Assembly: GCF_048544455.1 (NCBI RefSeq)
Contig: NC_133537.1
Coordinates: forward strand, 307,867,738 to 307,931,737
DNA: 64,000 nt
Origin: Silene latifolia
Lineage: Eukaryota > Streptophyta > Magnoliopsida > Caryophyllales > Caryophyllaceae
Reading direction: 5' to 3'
The position numbers were made by a program, and so were the translations under genes. A model generated the notes under the pieces. That model did not search any database. It saw nothing but the letters and a program-made list of their open reading frames with translations, and was not told the DNA's origin. Below, piece by piece: positions 10,559 to 21,856 of the stretch (position 1 is its first letter; the number at the start of each line of letters is the position of its first letter).

Positions 10559-11360
10559 CTTGACTTATAGTACACCACAAAGAATGTTTGAGTGGTGATC
10601 GCATGGGATGCAGTGGCAAGAACTCTAAGGTGCATTCTGTGATTGGAGATCGCACACGATGGCATGTTGTTCTGCTGATGAGCCACACGTCTAACTGCAA
10701 CCAGCAATTCCCAATTTTCTCCTCTAAAGAACAATCAATTCATGTCCCACTGAGATTCAGAAACATTTTTCAGTCTAGCAACAAAGTAACACTCAGCGCT
10801 TGTTTATATCATACCTGAGGAATACAAAGGAATCACCAGCGAATAATCTCTTTGAAGTCAGAAAGTGACTCCAACCGGTTCCAAGTATATGCCTCATAGG
10901 TTTCCCTACGCAAAAATTTAGTGATTACCAGATATATTAATATACAACCAATGCTTTGTATAGATGGCATCTAAAAATATTGCTTTCATATTTGAATCTC
11001 ATATCTGTAAACATTGAGACCTCACCTCTGAAGATGTGCTTAAAAAACCAAACATAACCAGCTAAATCTTTAGCAGTCAGCTCTTGAGTTGGAGTTTGCT
11101 GTGTCATATCCTTAAAAGAACCACGTAACAAACATTTCATGGTCAACAATAGGACAAATACAGATAATGAATGAAAACATAACAAAAAGGCATGAAAAAA
11201 CCATGTATACCAGGGGCAGAAGGGAATTCATTAGCATGTTTTCGAAAACCGAGAACCCACCGTGAGTACTTGTGTACAAAGCTGACAAGGCCTTGGAGAA
11301 GGATAAGACCGCAGGCCTTGGTGATTCGGGTGGACAAGGATAAGGCTTAGTAGATCCTAT
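10559..11360 (-). pseudogene. Auxin response factor (ARF) B3-domain fragment, captured
   Basis: Four consecutive exons of an ARF, a nuclear factor that binds auxin response elements through a B3 domain. Exon 1 (about 11360-11211) includes TSTHGGFSV, then a frameshift before RKHANE. Exon 2 (11110-11026) reads [14 protein letters not shown] and FKHIFRG. Exon 3 (10915-10815) reads [19 protein letters not shown]. Exon 4 (10723-10559) reads RGEN, then [12 protein letters not shown] and VVYYKSR. All have GT-AG sites and the phases join correctly (G split between exons 2 and 3; R split between 3 and 4). It covers most of the B3 domain and the start of the ARF middle region; the N-terminus and the PB1 domain are absent. 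The frameshift and nonstandard residues (RGENGEL to RGENWEL) make it a pseudogene fragment. It is oriented like H1. Confidence 0.85.
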
Positions 11361-12839
11361 ACATGAATTCAAACCACCAATTTGATTATCTCAGCAGTAT
11401 GTGAAATAATTAATCAAACAAGCACATAAAAAACATGAACCCAACAAAGGTACATATTAGAAGAAAAGATGAGATGACCCAGTGTCAAAATCAGAAAGCA
11501 AAACAAGCAAAGAACTTCAATCAAAAAAAGCATTCAACCTAAAGTCCATTACAGAAGTACAGAACCTCAATTAACACAACTGGAAATTACCTATCCCGAA
11601 ATTAACCTGATCACAACTGACTGAAAAAACAGACATGCTAAATAACTTGAGTAACCCGAACAAAACTTTAATAATCCAGACCCAAGTGACCTAGCCCTTT
11701 ATAACCTGAACCTGAGCTAACCTATGGCCGAAACTAATCTTTACCCAACTTTTAATTCACCACTGTTTGCCAAAGCTAATCTTTTGCAATCGAAGTACCC
11801 TTTCCGTCTAACTGAAATGTGAACTGAATTTAACCGCTAAATTTCTTTATGGCATACACACTTGGCTATAAATCATTGCCATTTAAAAATAGCTTGGTTC
11901 ATATTGTGATATGAACTCAAAATTATAGCTTGGTTCTTTGTGTTAGACCATGAAAATTGACAAATAGAACAGGACGACATATTGATCTAATGATCATTTG
12001 TAAGAGCTACAAACGAAAAAAGTACAACTTATGAGGAATACCTCAGTGCATCATCACTTAGAATTATGGACAAAATCTTGCGGCAACCCTTTGATTTACT
12101 GAGCAACTTTTTGATTCTGAGCCATGCTCCAGTATCTAAGTTATCGATATTTAGATGAAGGTAGTCAACTTATCTCAATACCCAAAAGCTTATTCTACCT
12201 TATTATTTATGAGTAAATAATAAGGTAGAATAAGAACAACTATTATGAATAACAAAATAAGTAATAACCTAGGAATCGAAAAGTAGTGAAACAATTACCT
12301 GAGAACAATTGGTAAGTAGATGAACCGACCGCTCAACCAAACTCCGATCAGCCTTTCAACACACTCCGATCAACCTAGCAAAAAACCATTCGATTAAAAA
12401 AAAGCAGGAAGAAACACCCATAAAGCATGATAAATAAGATTCAATTGTGTGATATATTCAAGGGAGAAAAACAAACCCAGGTACAATTTTTAAAAAAATT
12501 AAGACTTACTGTTACTAACCTCAAATCGATGATGGTGAAGATTGGAGGTGATGGTGAGATGAGATGATCAAAACGATGGTAGAGGGAGATGATTAAGCAG
12601 TAGTTTTATGAGTGGTGAGAGATGAATAGATCTAGGGTTTGATTTTGTAGATTGTTTGACGGAGATGGATGGTCGATGAATTGAGTGAGATGATAATGAG
12701 TGGATCAGAATGAGGGAAAATGATGAAGTTGTGGACCAGTGATTGACTTGTGAGAGAAATGGAAAGGACATTGAAGGGAAGAGTGAAAAGGCCCAAGAGG
12801 AAGACATGTGAGTAGTGGACTGGACATACCCAACGTATA
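11361..12839. other. Helitron H1 interior, intron-like
   Basis: AT-rich DNA upstream of the ARF fragment. No exon that I can identify. The minus ORF at 12568-12861 is Ser-rich, lies next to the Helitron 5' end and shows no domain. Confidence 0.4.
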
Positions 12840-12960
12840 AACCCGCCACAAACCCGCCCACTTAGAGTTCAACTATTCATTCTTGCACTTACTATTCATT
12901 ACAAATTTACTATTCATTAGTTTTTTTTTTGTGCTAATTTACTATTCATTAGTGAATAGT
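12840..12960. repeat. Helitron H1 5' subterminal palindromic region (right arm)
   Basis: Contains cccacttagagttcaactat, repeated ctattcatt motifs and the palindrome actattcattagtgaatagt (about 12941-12960). Inverted relative to 9424-9505. The same subterminal motif with attagtgaatagta occurs at 25778-25792 near the 5' end of H3, and a variant (gttcattttgaacagt) near the 5' end of H2. Confidence 0.65.
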
Positions 12961-13004
12961 ATGTAGGCTTCCTCACATTTAGTTAAGGGGAGGATTAAGG
13001 GGGA

Positions 13005-13006
<2 letters not shown>

Positions 13007-13095
<89 letters not shown>
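13007..13095. repeat. (TA)n microsatellite, about 88 bp
   Basis: Uninterrupted TA dinucleotides between the 5' end of H1 and the 3' end of H2. Repeated A-T steps suit the A|T target preference of Helitrons. Confidence 0.95.
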
Positions 13096-13098
<3 letters not shown>

Positions 13099-13605
13099 CT
13101 AGTTTGTCGTAAATGCGCTTCGCGCGCCGTACCCCAAGATAGCTATATCAACATAGTTTTGTTTTTTCGAGTGTATCGAGTTCACAAAATTCACTACAAG
13201 AAACACGCACAATTAAACCACTATTTTTGGGGGCGAGTCTTAAAAAGGGTAAAAACGCAACTTTAAGACCACAATAAGTCCACAACAAATTTGTGAATGG
13301 TTGTATATACATTTATTAGGGGCATAATCGATCCACTATAGAGACGTGGCTCTTTTCTTTGAGCGATGTAACTAAGAAAAAAAACAATCGTAAACTGAAG
13401 AACTTTTGACATTCGATATCAATAACCTTATAACAATAACCTTATCTGGGTGTGCGCATGGGCCTATTCCAATCCAAGATGAACCTATTCCAATCCAAGA
13501 TGAAAAATTAAGTATGAATTCCATCAGAAGGTGTGGTTCAAATGTTGTAGCTAAACAAACTAATTTGACATCCAACTAAATGAAGAGAGATTTGTTAACC
13601 GCAAT

Positions 13606-14030
13606 TTTACTACCTACATCTCTAAATCTATTTCTATTTTCTTCAGGGCTTCAACAACATTAACTGCATCATCTTTGTCTCTCTTAATAGCATCATCAAT
13701 ATTGTTAAGAAGCTGAATAGAAGTACAAATGTGTGTATATTCGTTGTAGTATAGGAGGGAGCTAGAATATTTGTTCACATAGCATCACCAACACCAGTTT
13801 GCCGCCGCAATCTGCTTCCACTCACGACACTTAGCCACCAGCAGCAATACCGCATATAGTAAACAGAACATGCAGTGAGTACTAAAAAAACTTAAACCAG
13901 TAAAACCGCTGGTACCTGCCATTTTATAATGCCAAGAGCAGCTTGCAACTCTTGACCTTTAAAATCGCTCGATGATATCGCGTTCCTCCTTGCACTACGC
14001 CGTCTTTGATAAGTTGATTCCAAACTAAGA
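13606..14030 (-). pseudogene. Captured gene fragment, unrecognised, three exon-like pieces
   Basis: On minus, an exon at about 14025-13918 reads SSSDFKGQELQAALGIIKWQ before a GTACC donor; a second near 13850-13790 reads LLLVAKCREWKQIAAANW; a third near 13735-13606 reads SIQLLNNIDDAIKRDKDD, then ends DLEM and a stop, so it may be the last exon. The pieces look helical and charged. I do not recognise the family. Orientation matches H2. Confidence 0.35.
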
Positions 14031-14039
14031 AAGTAAAAA

Positions 14040-16510
14040 AAAATCACCATTTTCAGGATTCAACCAAACAAACCCAGCCTAGAAATCAATCAAGATGCAC
14101 ACAAGAATCATACTTACAAAGAGTAATATGCAAGTATACTGCATACAGTATTCATTATACTCGACAAACCTATAGCTCCCGTCATCACCAACCAACAGTA
14201 ACTGAGGATTTTAATACTTGGAAAGATGTTAAAATACCCTTTAATCTAAATGAGGTACATACCCTCCTTTTGAACTAAGAAACAATAATGGGCCATAGAA
14301 ATATTCAACTACTATGGTTAAATAGGCCTAAACTTTGGTTTGAAACATGTAAGCATAGATTTTGGTGACATATGTGCAACATATCCTAATAACTATGAAC
14401 AAAATATGGGGCTTATAGAATCAATAGAGCTTATGATTGTATAAACTGGTAATCAATATACTTTATCCTATTTGGTTTACACTTTATCCTCCCATGTCTG
14501 ATTGCTCCTCTTCATCTATGATATACCAATTGTATTTTATTTTGCAAGCCAAACAAGTTTTAGTCATGGTTACCCCATTACTTCCATTTTGCAACCCAAA
14601 CAAACTGTTTGACCTCCGTCTATTTTCCTTCCCTTCCTTTTTCCATTTGAATCCCCCAATCCAAACACACCCCTTAGCCTAACAAACCCCAAGTGGTAAG
14701 ATGCACGATAAGATCAAAGTCTAGATATAAGAGATGACATTAGAGCATTAAAAAAAACGTACAAGCCAAAACCATGCTTGCTAAAAGTTCAACAAGCCTA
14801 CACGAAGTTCAGGAAACACTGCATGCTCAAAAGATGCTACATCGACCCGATACCTCCCAACTTGTGGCCACAGTTCAGCACTTCAGCCATGTTTATATGG
14901 GAAAAAATTAGTGTCTTGAAAAATGGTCTTCTTTTAATGTAAATTTAAACTAACTTATTAAACTATTTACTCACGGATCTACCTCGTTCTTTCTCAAATG
15001 GGTTAGTGTCTCATATGAGATTTTGGGTATCGAGAAAATATTATCATAGTTTTTATGTTAAGATACCTTAAAAAGTAAAAAAGCGCAAGCGTCGTGACAC
15101 GAGCTTTGTTGATGATCTAAGGGAAATACTTGCATATTCCCTTGTAGAATGTCAAAAATGTTGGATTTTTGGTTCAAAAATAAGGAATTTATGAGCCAAA
15201 TCTAAATGGTGTTGAAGAATGTAAAGGAATCCAACAATGATGTAAAAATGGAATTAAATTAATTAGTTAAACAACCTATGAGCAAATCAAAATCTCAAGG
15301 CCCATTTACTTCAGTATATTTCACTACTACTGAACCTATGTCCCTCTGTTCAGGCTAATTAATGGAACAAAGGCTAGGTTAGGGAACTCTATTGTATTAG
15401 AAGTGATGTTACTCGAGCAAGAAAGGAGCAGTCCAAATGACACGATGAAAGAGATTTCTGCTAATTGAGCAACACAAGTTCTAGACGTTAATACTAAGCA
15501 TTGGGATGACATTGATGTTGATAATGGTTACTACGTTGTAGTATTAAAACACATATTAAGTTAATTTATACCTTTTACTTCTAAGCATGCACATCAACTA
15601 CCAATACTACATTACAATTAATTCAACCATTACACACATTATCGAAGCAGAAGCAGTAGCAGCAGTAAATGAATGACGCATGAAAGCACCGTAAGAGTTA
15701 CTACAACTGGCACAGTAGATCCTGAAGAATATTAATCCCTTTGTCATAATCATTTGTTTACCTTTTTTTCCTTGTGAAGGGTATTTTAATCATAGGTAAA
15801 TGAATGATATGAGACGGAGAGCGTATATAATAAAAGTATACTTGCCGATATCACCATTTAGGAGTTTCACAAACATTTAGACTGAATATAGTATTATCAC
15901 TAATTCTTGTTTAAGACCTCCTTAAGTTAAGACGGCATAAACAACCAATCTAAGACCACCTGATTATCATATATGTATATATATAAATATATATCCATGC
16001 CTTTAAGAGTTTAAGATGAATTTAATCTGACACAGCAATTTACCAATGCACTTATTATAATCTTTCATATATGTTCTATACTAAACAAACAGACACAAAG
16101 TATAAAAAGAACGAAAAAAAAAACCATAAATTTACAAAAGAAATTTCTTTGATAAATGCTACCTTTCTTTCTCCTCTTTGCCAATATGAATCTTACAAGG
16201 TACTTTTCTATGAGACCAACTTTATAGTCAGACCAAATAGGTTGCAAGTAAAAAGGTCATACCTTATATTTAAGCCTCACCCTTATATCATGAACAGTGT
16301 TATACTTATTCAAGATTGCGATTCTTCAAATTAGTTGGTTACCAAACCAGGTGATTTACCAGATCTGGTGAATTAACATGGTACTTTTCTTGGCAGCCTG
16401 TTGGCTTTCAGTAGGACTTACTTAAGATCGTCTTAAGGTAAGACCTCTTACACCATCCTTTTATTTTTACCTTATTTAAATTGGTTGTAAATGCCTGTTT
16501 AACTTAGGAC
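14040..16510. other. Helitron H2 interior, no gene recognised
   Basis: AT-rich DNA without convincing exons. Motifs such as cttaagatcgtcttaag near 16420 and ttaagacctccttaagttaa near 15910 resemble MITE termini, but no paired ends with a target duplication were found. Confidence 0.35.
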
Positions 16511-16514
16511 GGTC

Positions 16515-17080
16515 TTAACCAAGAATGTGTAATAGGTAAAATAACGCACAAAAAATTGAGCAAAACTTACCACAACTTGCTTCACCTCGAGACTTCATTG
16601 TAGCCGCCAGCAACTTGTTGGTCATCATCCACAAGGTCGTTGGCCAAACACTTCCCTCCCACGGGCGCTGAAACCACGCCCCTTCCTCGGGGATACCCCT
16701 TGTTCTGATCTCATCCTCCCTCTCCTCATACTGAAGAGGGATAAAACCATTTCCTAAAACCAAATGATCTCTAATGTCAGCTAATATCAATTACATATTA
16801 CAATAAAAACAATTGTCAACTAAGAAGCTATATAAAACAAGAACAAAAATAACTCGAGGGGATTAACATATCCCTGCATGGCTACATAGCTAGGTAAATT
16901 TCACAAATAACGAATAAACTCAAAAGTAAAAATTCATATTGCCCAAAAGTATTAGTTTAAAGTTGAAATGGTAAAGAGAATTCCATAGTTCAACCCTATT
17001 GCACCTCGACCTCGGTCACGTCCTGTTTCCCTGCCTTGAGCATAAGGAGATCCTTCTGCACCATTAAATTGTGTCAAAGA
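16515..17080 (-). pseudogene. Possible Arg/Gly-rich protein fragment, captured
   Basis: Near 17060-16990 a minus-strand open stretch reads GSPYAQGRETGRDRGRGAIG; near 16740-16570 one frame reads KGRGFSARGREVFGQRP and another ends GGYNEVSRGEAS. RG/RGG-rich segments of this kind occur in RNA-binding proteins, but no RRM or other fold was seen and the frame changes. This is tentative; the pieces could belong to any RG-rich protein. Confidence 0.3.
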
Positions 17081-18507
17081 ACAGTGACTCCAAGACGAAC
17101 ATGAAGTTCTAGGTGCACAAACATTTAACTTAAATAGACCTACGTCATAATCATAACTTTTAATCATCTGATAGTTTCACTTGATCAACTTCCTTTCTGT
17201 CATTGTTTAGTACTTTATTAGTGTCAGACTGTCAGTAGTTTCCAAAAACGGCATGAAAGATAAGATTTTAAAGCAAAGTTAATACACTCCGAAATATAAG
17301 TGAGGCTATTCTCGTAATTGAACAACTTCATTTATATATCATTTTTCTAGGCCTTTTAGTTTGATTGCATCAAAAGGCAACACAAAAGATAAGTATTAGT
17401 AGTTTCCTACACAAGATGGGTTTCAATCATAATTGTGAATTGCAACGCCTTGCGAACCACAACAATAAAGTCCCACCCAGCTCCAACGAGAAATTAAAGT
17501 CATAGAACCAAATTGCTTTTCTTTCTTGAAAAGTTCAGCTACAACGTTGAACCAAATTCTTCTGCCAAGTACCAACCCAAATACGGAAACGAACCAACAA
17601 GCAACACCCCTCTATTATGAATCTTAGACATACATTGATCTCAGTTTTGTTAGGCCGCTGATATCACATGCCAGTTTCCCTTCAAGTGCCGTTAGATAGC
17701 CCCTAATAGAATGAGTTAGCTGAACTAAAATTCACAAGTGTTGAAAGAAAGTCACGAGGGGTGCAACAATTCTCACGAGGGGTGCAACAATTCACTTTAC
17801 CTGAATTGTCCTTCAACATACTAAGCACCAAAACACCCACAATTATCGATGGAATATCTCCTAGAAATCTCTATGGTCTATCAAAGACAAACTTAATCAT
17901 TCAACCATACACTCATTTCACATTCTAACCAAATTAACCTCATTGCCGGGTATCAGATATACACATTCCCATTGCCGGGTATCAGATATACACGGTCTTA
18001 TTCTTCAAATAGCAACACAAAGACGCTTTTTTCTGAACTTCTAACCAAAATATAATAAAGAACGAGTAAAAAAACTACCCTAGCAAAGAGAATGGATGAG
18101 ATCAAGAAAAAATAATAAACAAAAAATATCGACAAATTTATATTGGAACACGATTACCGAAGGAACGCGACAGCTGGGTTTCACAGAATCAATCGCATAA
18201 ACTACAAAAAAAAAAAGGATTAAAATTACCATATATGTCGTCTAGATGAGACCTTCAAGATGAAAATCATGCGGAAATTGTATATGATTCGCCCAAGGTA
18301 TCGAAGAAGGTTCTGGAAGATGCTTAATCTTGTTATTGTAAACTTAGACGGCAAGAACTGTATGAGATGTTTCAGAAATTACTGTCAAGATCTACTCCGG
18401 TAGCCATGGGGCAGATTAGTTTAAGGTGAAAGAGATGAAAGGAGGGCATAAGAAGCGGAGAAGTGGAGGGAGAATGACTGTGCAATTGGAAGAATTGTAT
18501 TTTTTTA
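17081..18507. other. Helitron H2 interior, short direct duplications
   Basis: No gene seen. Two tiny direct duplications are present: tcacgaggggtgcaacaatt twice near 17752-17795, and attgccgggtatcagatata twice near 17942-17992. Confidence 0.45.
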
Positions 18508-18721
18508 GTGAAACGATGTGCTTGGGAAGCAGAAATGCCAAAGCTATGCGTCTTTGTTACTGTTCATTTTGAACAGTAAAACACCTTACCCACATTTTAG
18601 TAAGGGGGTATAGAAGTGAAACGATGTGCTTGGGAAGCAGAAATGCCAAAGCTATGCGTCTTTGTTACTGTTCATTTTGAACAGTAAAACACCTTACCCA
18701 CATTTTAGTAAGGGGTATAGA
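18508..18721. repeat. Tandem duplication of the Helitron H2 5' end, 2 x 107 bp
   Basis: The block gtgaaacgatgtgcttggga to taaggggtataga occurs at 18508-18614 and again at 18616-18721, differing by one G in the G run. Both copies end with the TCTATACCCC 5' terminus on minus, so H2 has two potential 5' ends. Confidence 0.9.
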
Positions 18722-19232
18722 TTATACTAGTTGGTTGCACCGCGCGTGAAAGCGCGCGGTTCCCCAAAATATTTTAACCTTTGACGTTTCATGTATATGC
18801 TAGCGTGTTTTTATTAGGTTCGGCTGTCTATATATGTTGAGTGTCGATCACAATGAAACTTTCGTAAATTATTCGTATTTAACTTTGTTAAGAGTATGAA
18901 TATCCGAATATAACTACGCATTTTGCTTAGATGATTAATTGTTAAATAACACAATTATACGTGGAACACATAAAACATTACTATTATGTTGTAGCTTACA
19001 AAGTAACGTAAACACATATACCAGACTCTATCCAACTACACATAGATATTCTTTAACACGGTTTTTCAGAAAATCTAAACAGTTTCACTCAAAACGTAGG
19101 TTTATCTAGACACACGCCCAAATAAACCTGTTTTAGACAAAACTTTCAGTACAAAATGTTTCTTCTTAATAAAAACAAATTACAATAAGTTTAGTATGTT
19201 GTATTTTTCTTAGCAGAGTTTATTTATAATTT

Positions 19233-20345
19233 TTGATTCTTCATTATAATCACTTCCTTTCCTACTCCTCCTCCTCCCATGTTTCCTCGCATTACTCCTC
19301 CTTATCTTCCCGATCCCCTTTCTCCTCCCACTCCTTTCCCTTTCCTTTTATTATTCGCATCCTTCTATTTCCCTTTCCCCTACCTTATCTTCTTTCCCAT
19401 TATTCTCTTTATCGACTTCCATCCTTTTTCCCATCCTCATCCTCATCCGCATTCTCCTTCTCTCTTTTCTCTTCCTACTGCCTGTCCTCATCCACTTTGC
19501 CCCCTCTTCCCCCGCCCCTTCCTCTTGATTTACCCCTCTTTCCCTCTTATCATTTTCCTTATCCTTTTTCCTATTCTTGGCCTCCTTTCATTTTTATTTC
19601 CTTGTCTCCCCGCCTCCTCTTGTGTCTCCTTCAGTTCCCTTATGCATCTCTTAAGTAAGTAATATCGTGATTATGGTTGTCTCTACTAATACATTAATGA
19701 AAAGGAAGCTCGATAAATTTAGTAAAATCAATTTTTTTAAGTCGAGTTTTCTTAATATTTTTTTCATTATAATAAATTCTCTTCCTATTACTATCATTCC
19801 TCCGGTCCTCCTCTCCTTTCTCTACTCCTCCTCCTCCTCCTCTCGCCCTCTCCTTTATCCTCCAATTTCTCTCTCCCTTTTCTCTTCAACGTCATCGCGT
19901 ATTCAACCACCTCTTCCTCCCTTTTCTGCTTCATGGTCCTCCTCCTTCGTTTTCCCCTTCCTTATCCCCTACCCCTTCCTTATCCGCCCTCGTCCTCTTA
20001 CATATCCTACATTTTTCCTCCACTTTCTCTCATATTAATCCTCCTCCCATTTAGTCTCAAACTATTCGTCTTTATCTCCCCCTTCCTCTTTCTCCTCTTC
20101 ATCCCTTTATTTTTCCCTTGGCAAAAAAGCTTTCAGTCAAGTTTTAGTTTAATTTCTCGTCTTATAATTCACATCCTTCAATTTCCCTCTCATTGCCTCT
20201 TCTTATGTCTCCTCATTATCTTTTCCGACCTCTATCCTTTTCCTCTTCCCCTATATATCTACATTCTCCTTTTCCTCTCCTCCTACTATTTCTCCTCTTC
20301 CCTTTACTCTTCTCTCCTTCTGGCAACCCCCGCCTCACATTATAG
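19233..20345. repeat. 1.1-kb pyrimidine-rich strand-biased tract
   Basis: The plus strand is overwhelmingly C and T, in irregular cctcctc and tttcc blocks, with only a short AT-rich break near 19660-19770. It gives overlapping ORFs (19233-19658, 19279-19662, 19933-20361) rich in Ser, Pro, Leu and Phe in several frames at once, as expected from composition alone; none is called as a gene. Such polypurine/polypyrimidine DNA can adopt triplex structures. Confidence 0.8.
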
Positions 20346-21856
20346 CCAAGGTCGGATATGAGTCCGTCGCCAACTACATTTACAAGTTTTTCTCAACGTA
20401 ATGTGGTAGAGACTTGGTGTTCTCGTGAAGAATCGTGAATTCAGATGGCAATACACCAGCTCATGTTCCGCTTCTCTATAGTAATATTTTTCTCCTCTTG
20501 TATCTCCTTGAAAATAATGGCTCTCTTGCTTATGTAACTAATCATTTTAAGGAGATTTTTTTACATCTTGGTATTCGATACCCATGTTAATGGTAATTTG
20601 TTTACTCACCTTTGTTCCAATCTATTGATAGCTTTCATTTTTTTCCCTTTGATTTTATATTGTTTCCCTTTTTTTATGGCCGAAGTGCTCTTTTAATGCT
20701 TTTAGCATCCCTTATGTTTAGCATCTGATAAACTTAAGTATTTTACAATGACCATGTTCATTCAGCAATCATTTTCATTTGTGAACCATTTTGCACGTTA
20801 GCATAAGCCTATTCAATAGTCAAAACAGGTAACAAAGGGATAAATTACATGATTTTCGGAAGTTTCAAATGTTGACTACAAAGTAGACCAGAATAAGAAT
20901 TTAACTCCACTTCAGACATATAGGCTACATTATTCTCATTGATCATCATACTTAGATTTCAAGTCAGTAGACAGCTCGGACTTATTCATGAAATACCGAG
21001 TTATAAATCATTTATCGTAAGGAGTATATGGAACCTTATACAAGTAATTCAGGGGTATGAGCTATCAGAACATAAGCAATATAAACGTATTTTTATAAAG
21101 TTAACAAGGAACGTTCACTATTAAATCGACATTAAAACAAAATATTTAACTACCATGCTAAAAAAAAATTGATAAATCCTCTTCTTCAACTCAAACCTAA
21201 AAGCAAAGATTCATTACAATTCCTTGAGAAATATTTGGTTCGATATCATAAAGAACAACCCAAAGAGACCTTTAATGTAAAATCCATCACCTAAGATTAG
21301 AGTAGCACTTACACTTCCAGGAGTGTTTTCTTATAAGCCATCTTATCATATTGGACTACATCTTACACTCATATAGCTCTTGTACCAAATTGCACACTAA
21401 AATATCTCACATCAAGCTAAGAGACTGTAACACCACATCAAAACTTAGTTTAATTCAACATTCAAACGATATAAGAGCGAATCGGATCTTCTTTTCCTGC
21501 TCGTTGATCAAGCTGATATCCAGAAGCATTATTACCACACAGCTATGGCATTGAAGAGGAACACCATTATACTCCTAAGGACCTGAATTAGTATATTACA
21601 AACTGGTGAACTCTCAGCATCCGTCTCACCACATAGTTAACATGAAAATTACACACCAGCAGAGCTGTTATAGCTCCTGAATTGGCCACACATCAAAAAT
21701 GTGAGCTACCTTAGTTTTTCGCATGTTCCAGGACATAGGAATGGACTGATGTATGGGGCACTTCCGAGGCGAGAAGCCACACCAGGCTTGCACTCTTTCC
21801 ACAAGGAGGATTAAGAAAATCACATAAAAAATAACATAGGGAGCACAACACCTTAC
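20346..21856. other. Helitron H3 interior, no gene recognised
   Basis: AT-rich DNA between the pyrimidine tract and the coiled-coil gene exons. Small forward ORFs (20939-21124, 21351-21554) have no domain. Confidence 0.4.

Larger units (their letters stand above)
4575..13007 (-). mobile_element. Helitron-like element H1, 8.4 kb, with CBL and ARF exons
   Basis: On the minus strand the 3' end is a GC-rich potential hairpin, then CTAG (plus 4575-4578), preceded on plus by host A; the opposite end reads TCCTCCCCCTTAATCC on minus (ending 13007) and is followed by host T. Insertion between A and T, TC start, CTRR end and 3' hairpin are Helitron hallmarks. The 5' subterminal region (TTAACTAAATGTGAGG, then an ACTATTCACTAATGAATAG palindrome) is shared with the next two elements. 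No Rep/helicase ORF is visible, so it is non-autonomous. It carries two minus-strand gene fragments. The exact 5' end could instead be 12994. Confidence 0.65.
13099..18721 (-). mobile_element. Helitron-like element H2, 5.6 kb
   Basis: The minus-strand 3' end is CTAG (plus 13099-13102), next to a GC-rich patch (gcgcttcgcgcgcc) that can form a small hairpin; host A precedes it at 13098. The 5' end on minus is TCTATACCCCTTACTAAAAT (from 18721), with host T at 18722. The subterminal sequence after the 5' end (ATGTGGGTAAGG and a GTTCAAAATGAAC palindrome) matches the pattern of H1 and H3. No transposase is visible; several minus-strand exon-like pieces are inside. Confidence 0.65.

Noticed and set aside
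13372..13575. 67-codon minus ORF with a duplicated SSWIGIG stretch
   Set aside because: A short direct duplication (attccaatccaagatgaa) explains it; no family.
19233..20361. Overlapping ORFs of 120-142 codons
   Set aside because: Open in several frames only because the DNA lacks A and G on one strand; no domain and no codon structure.
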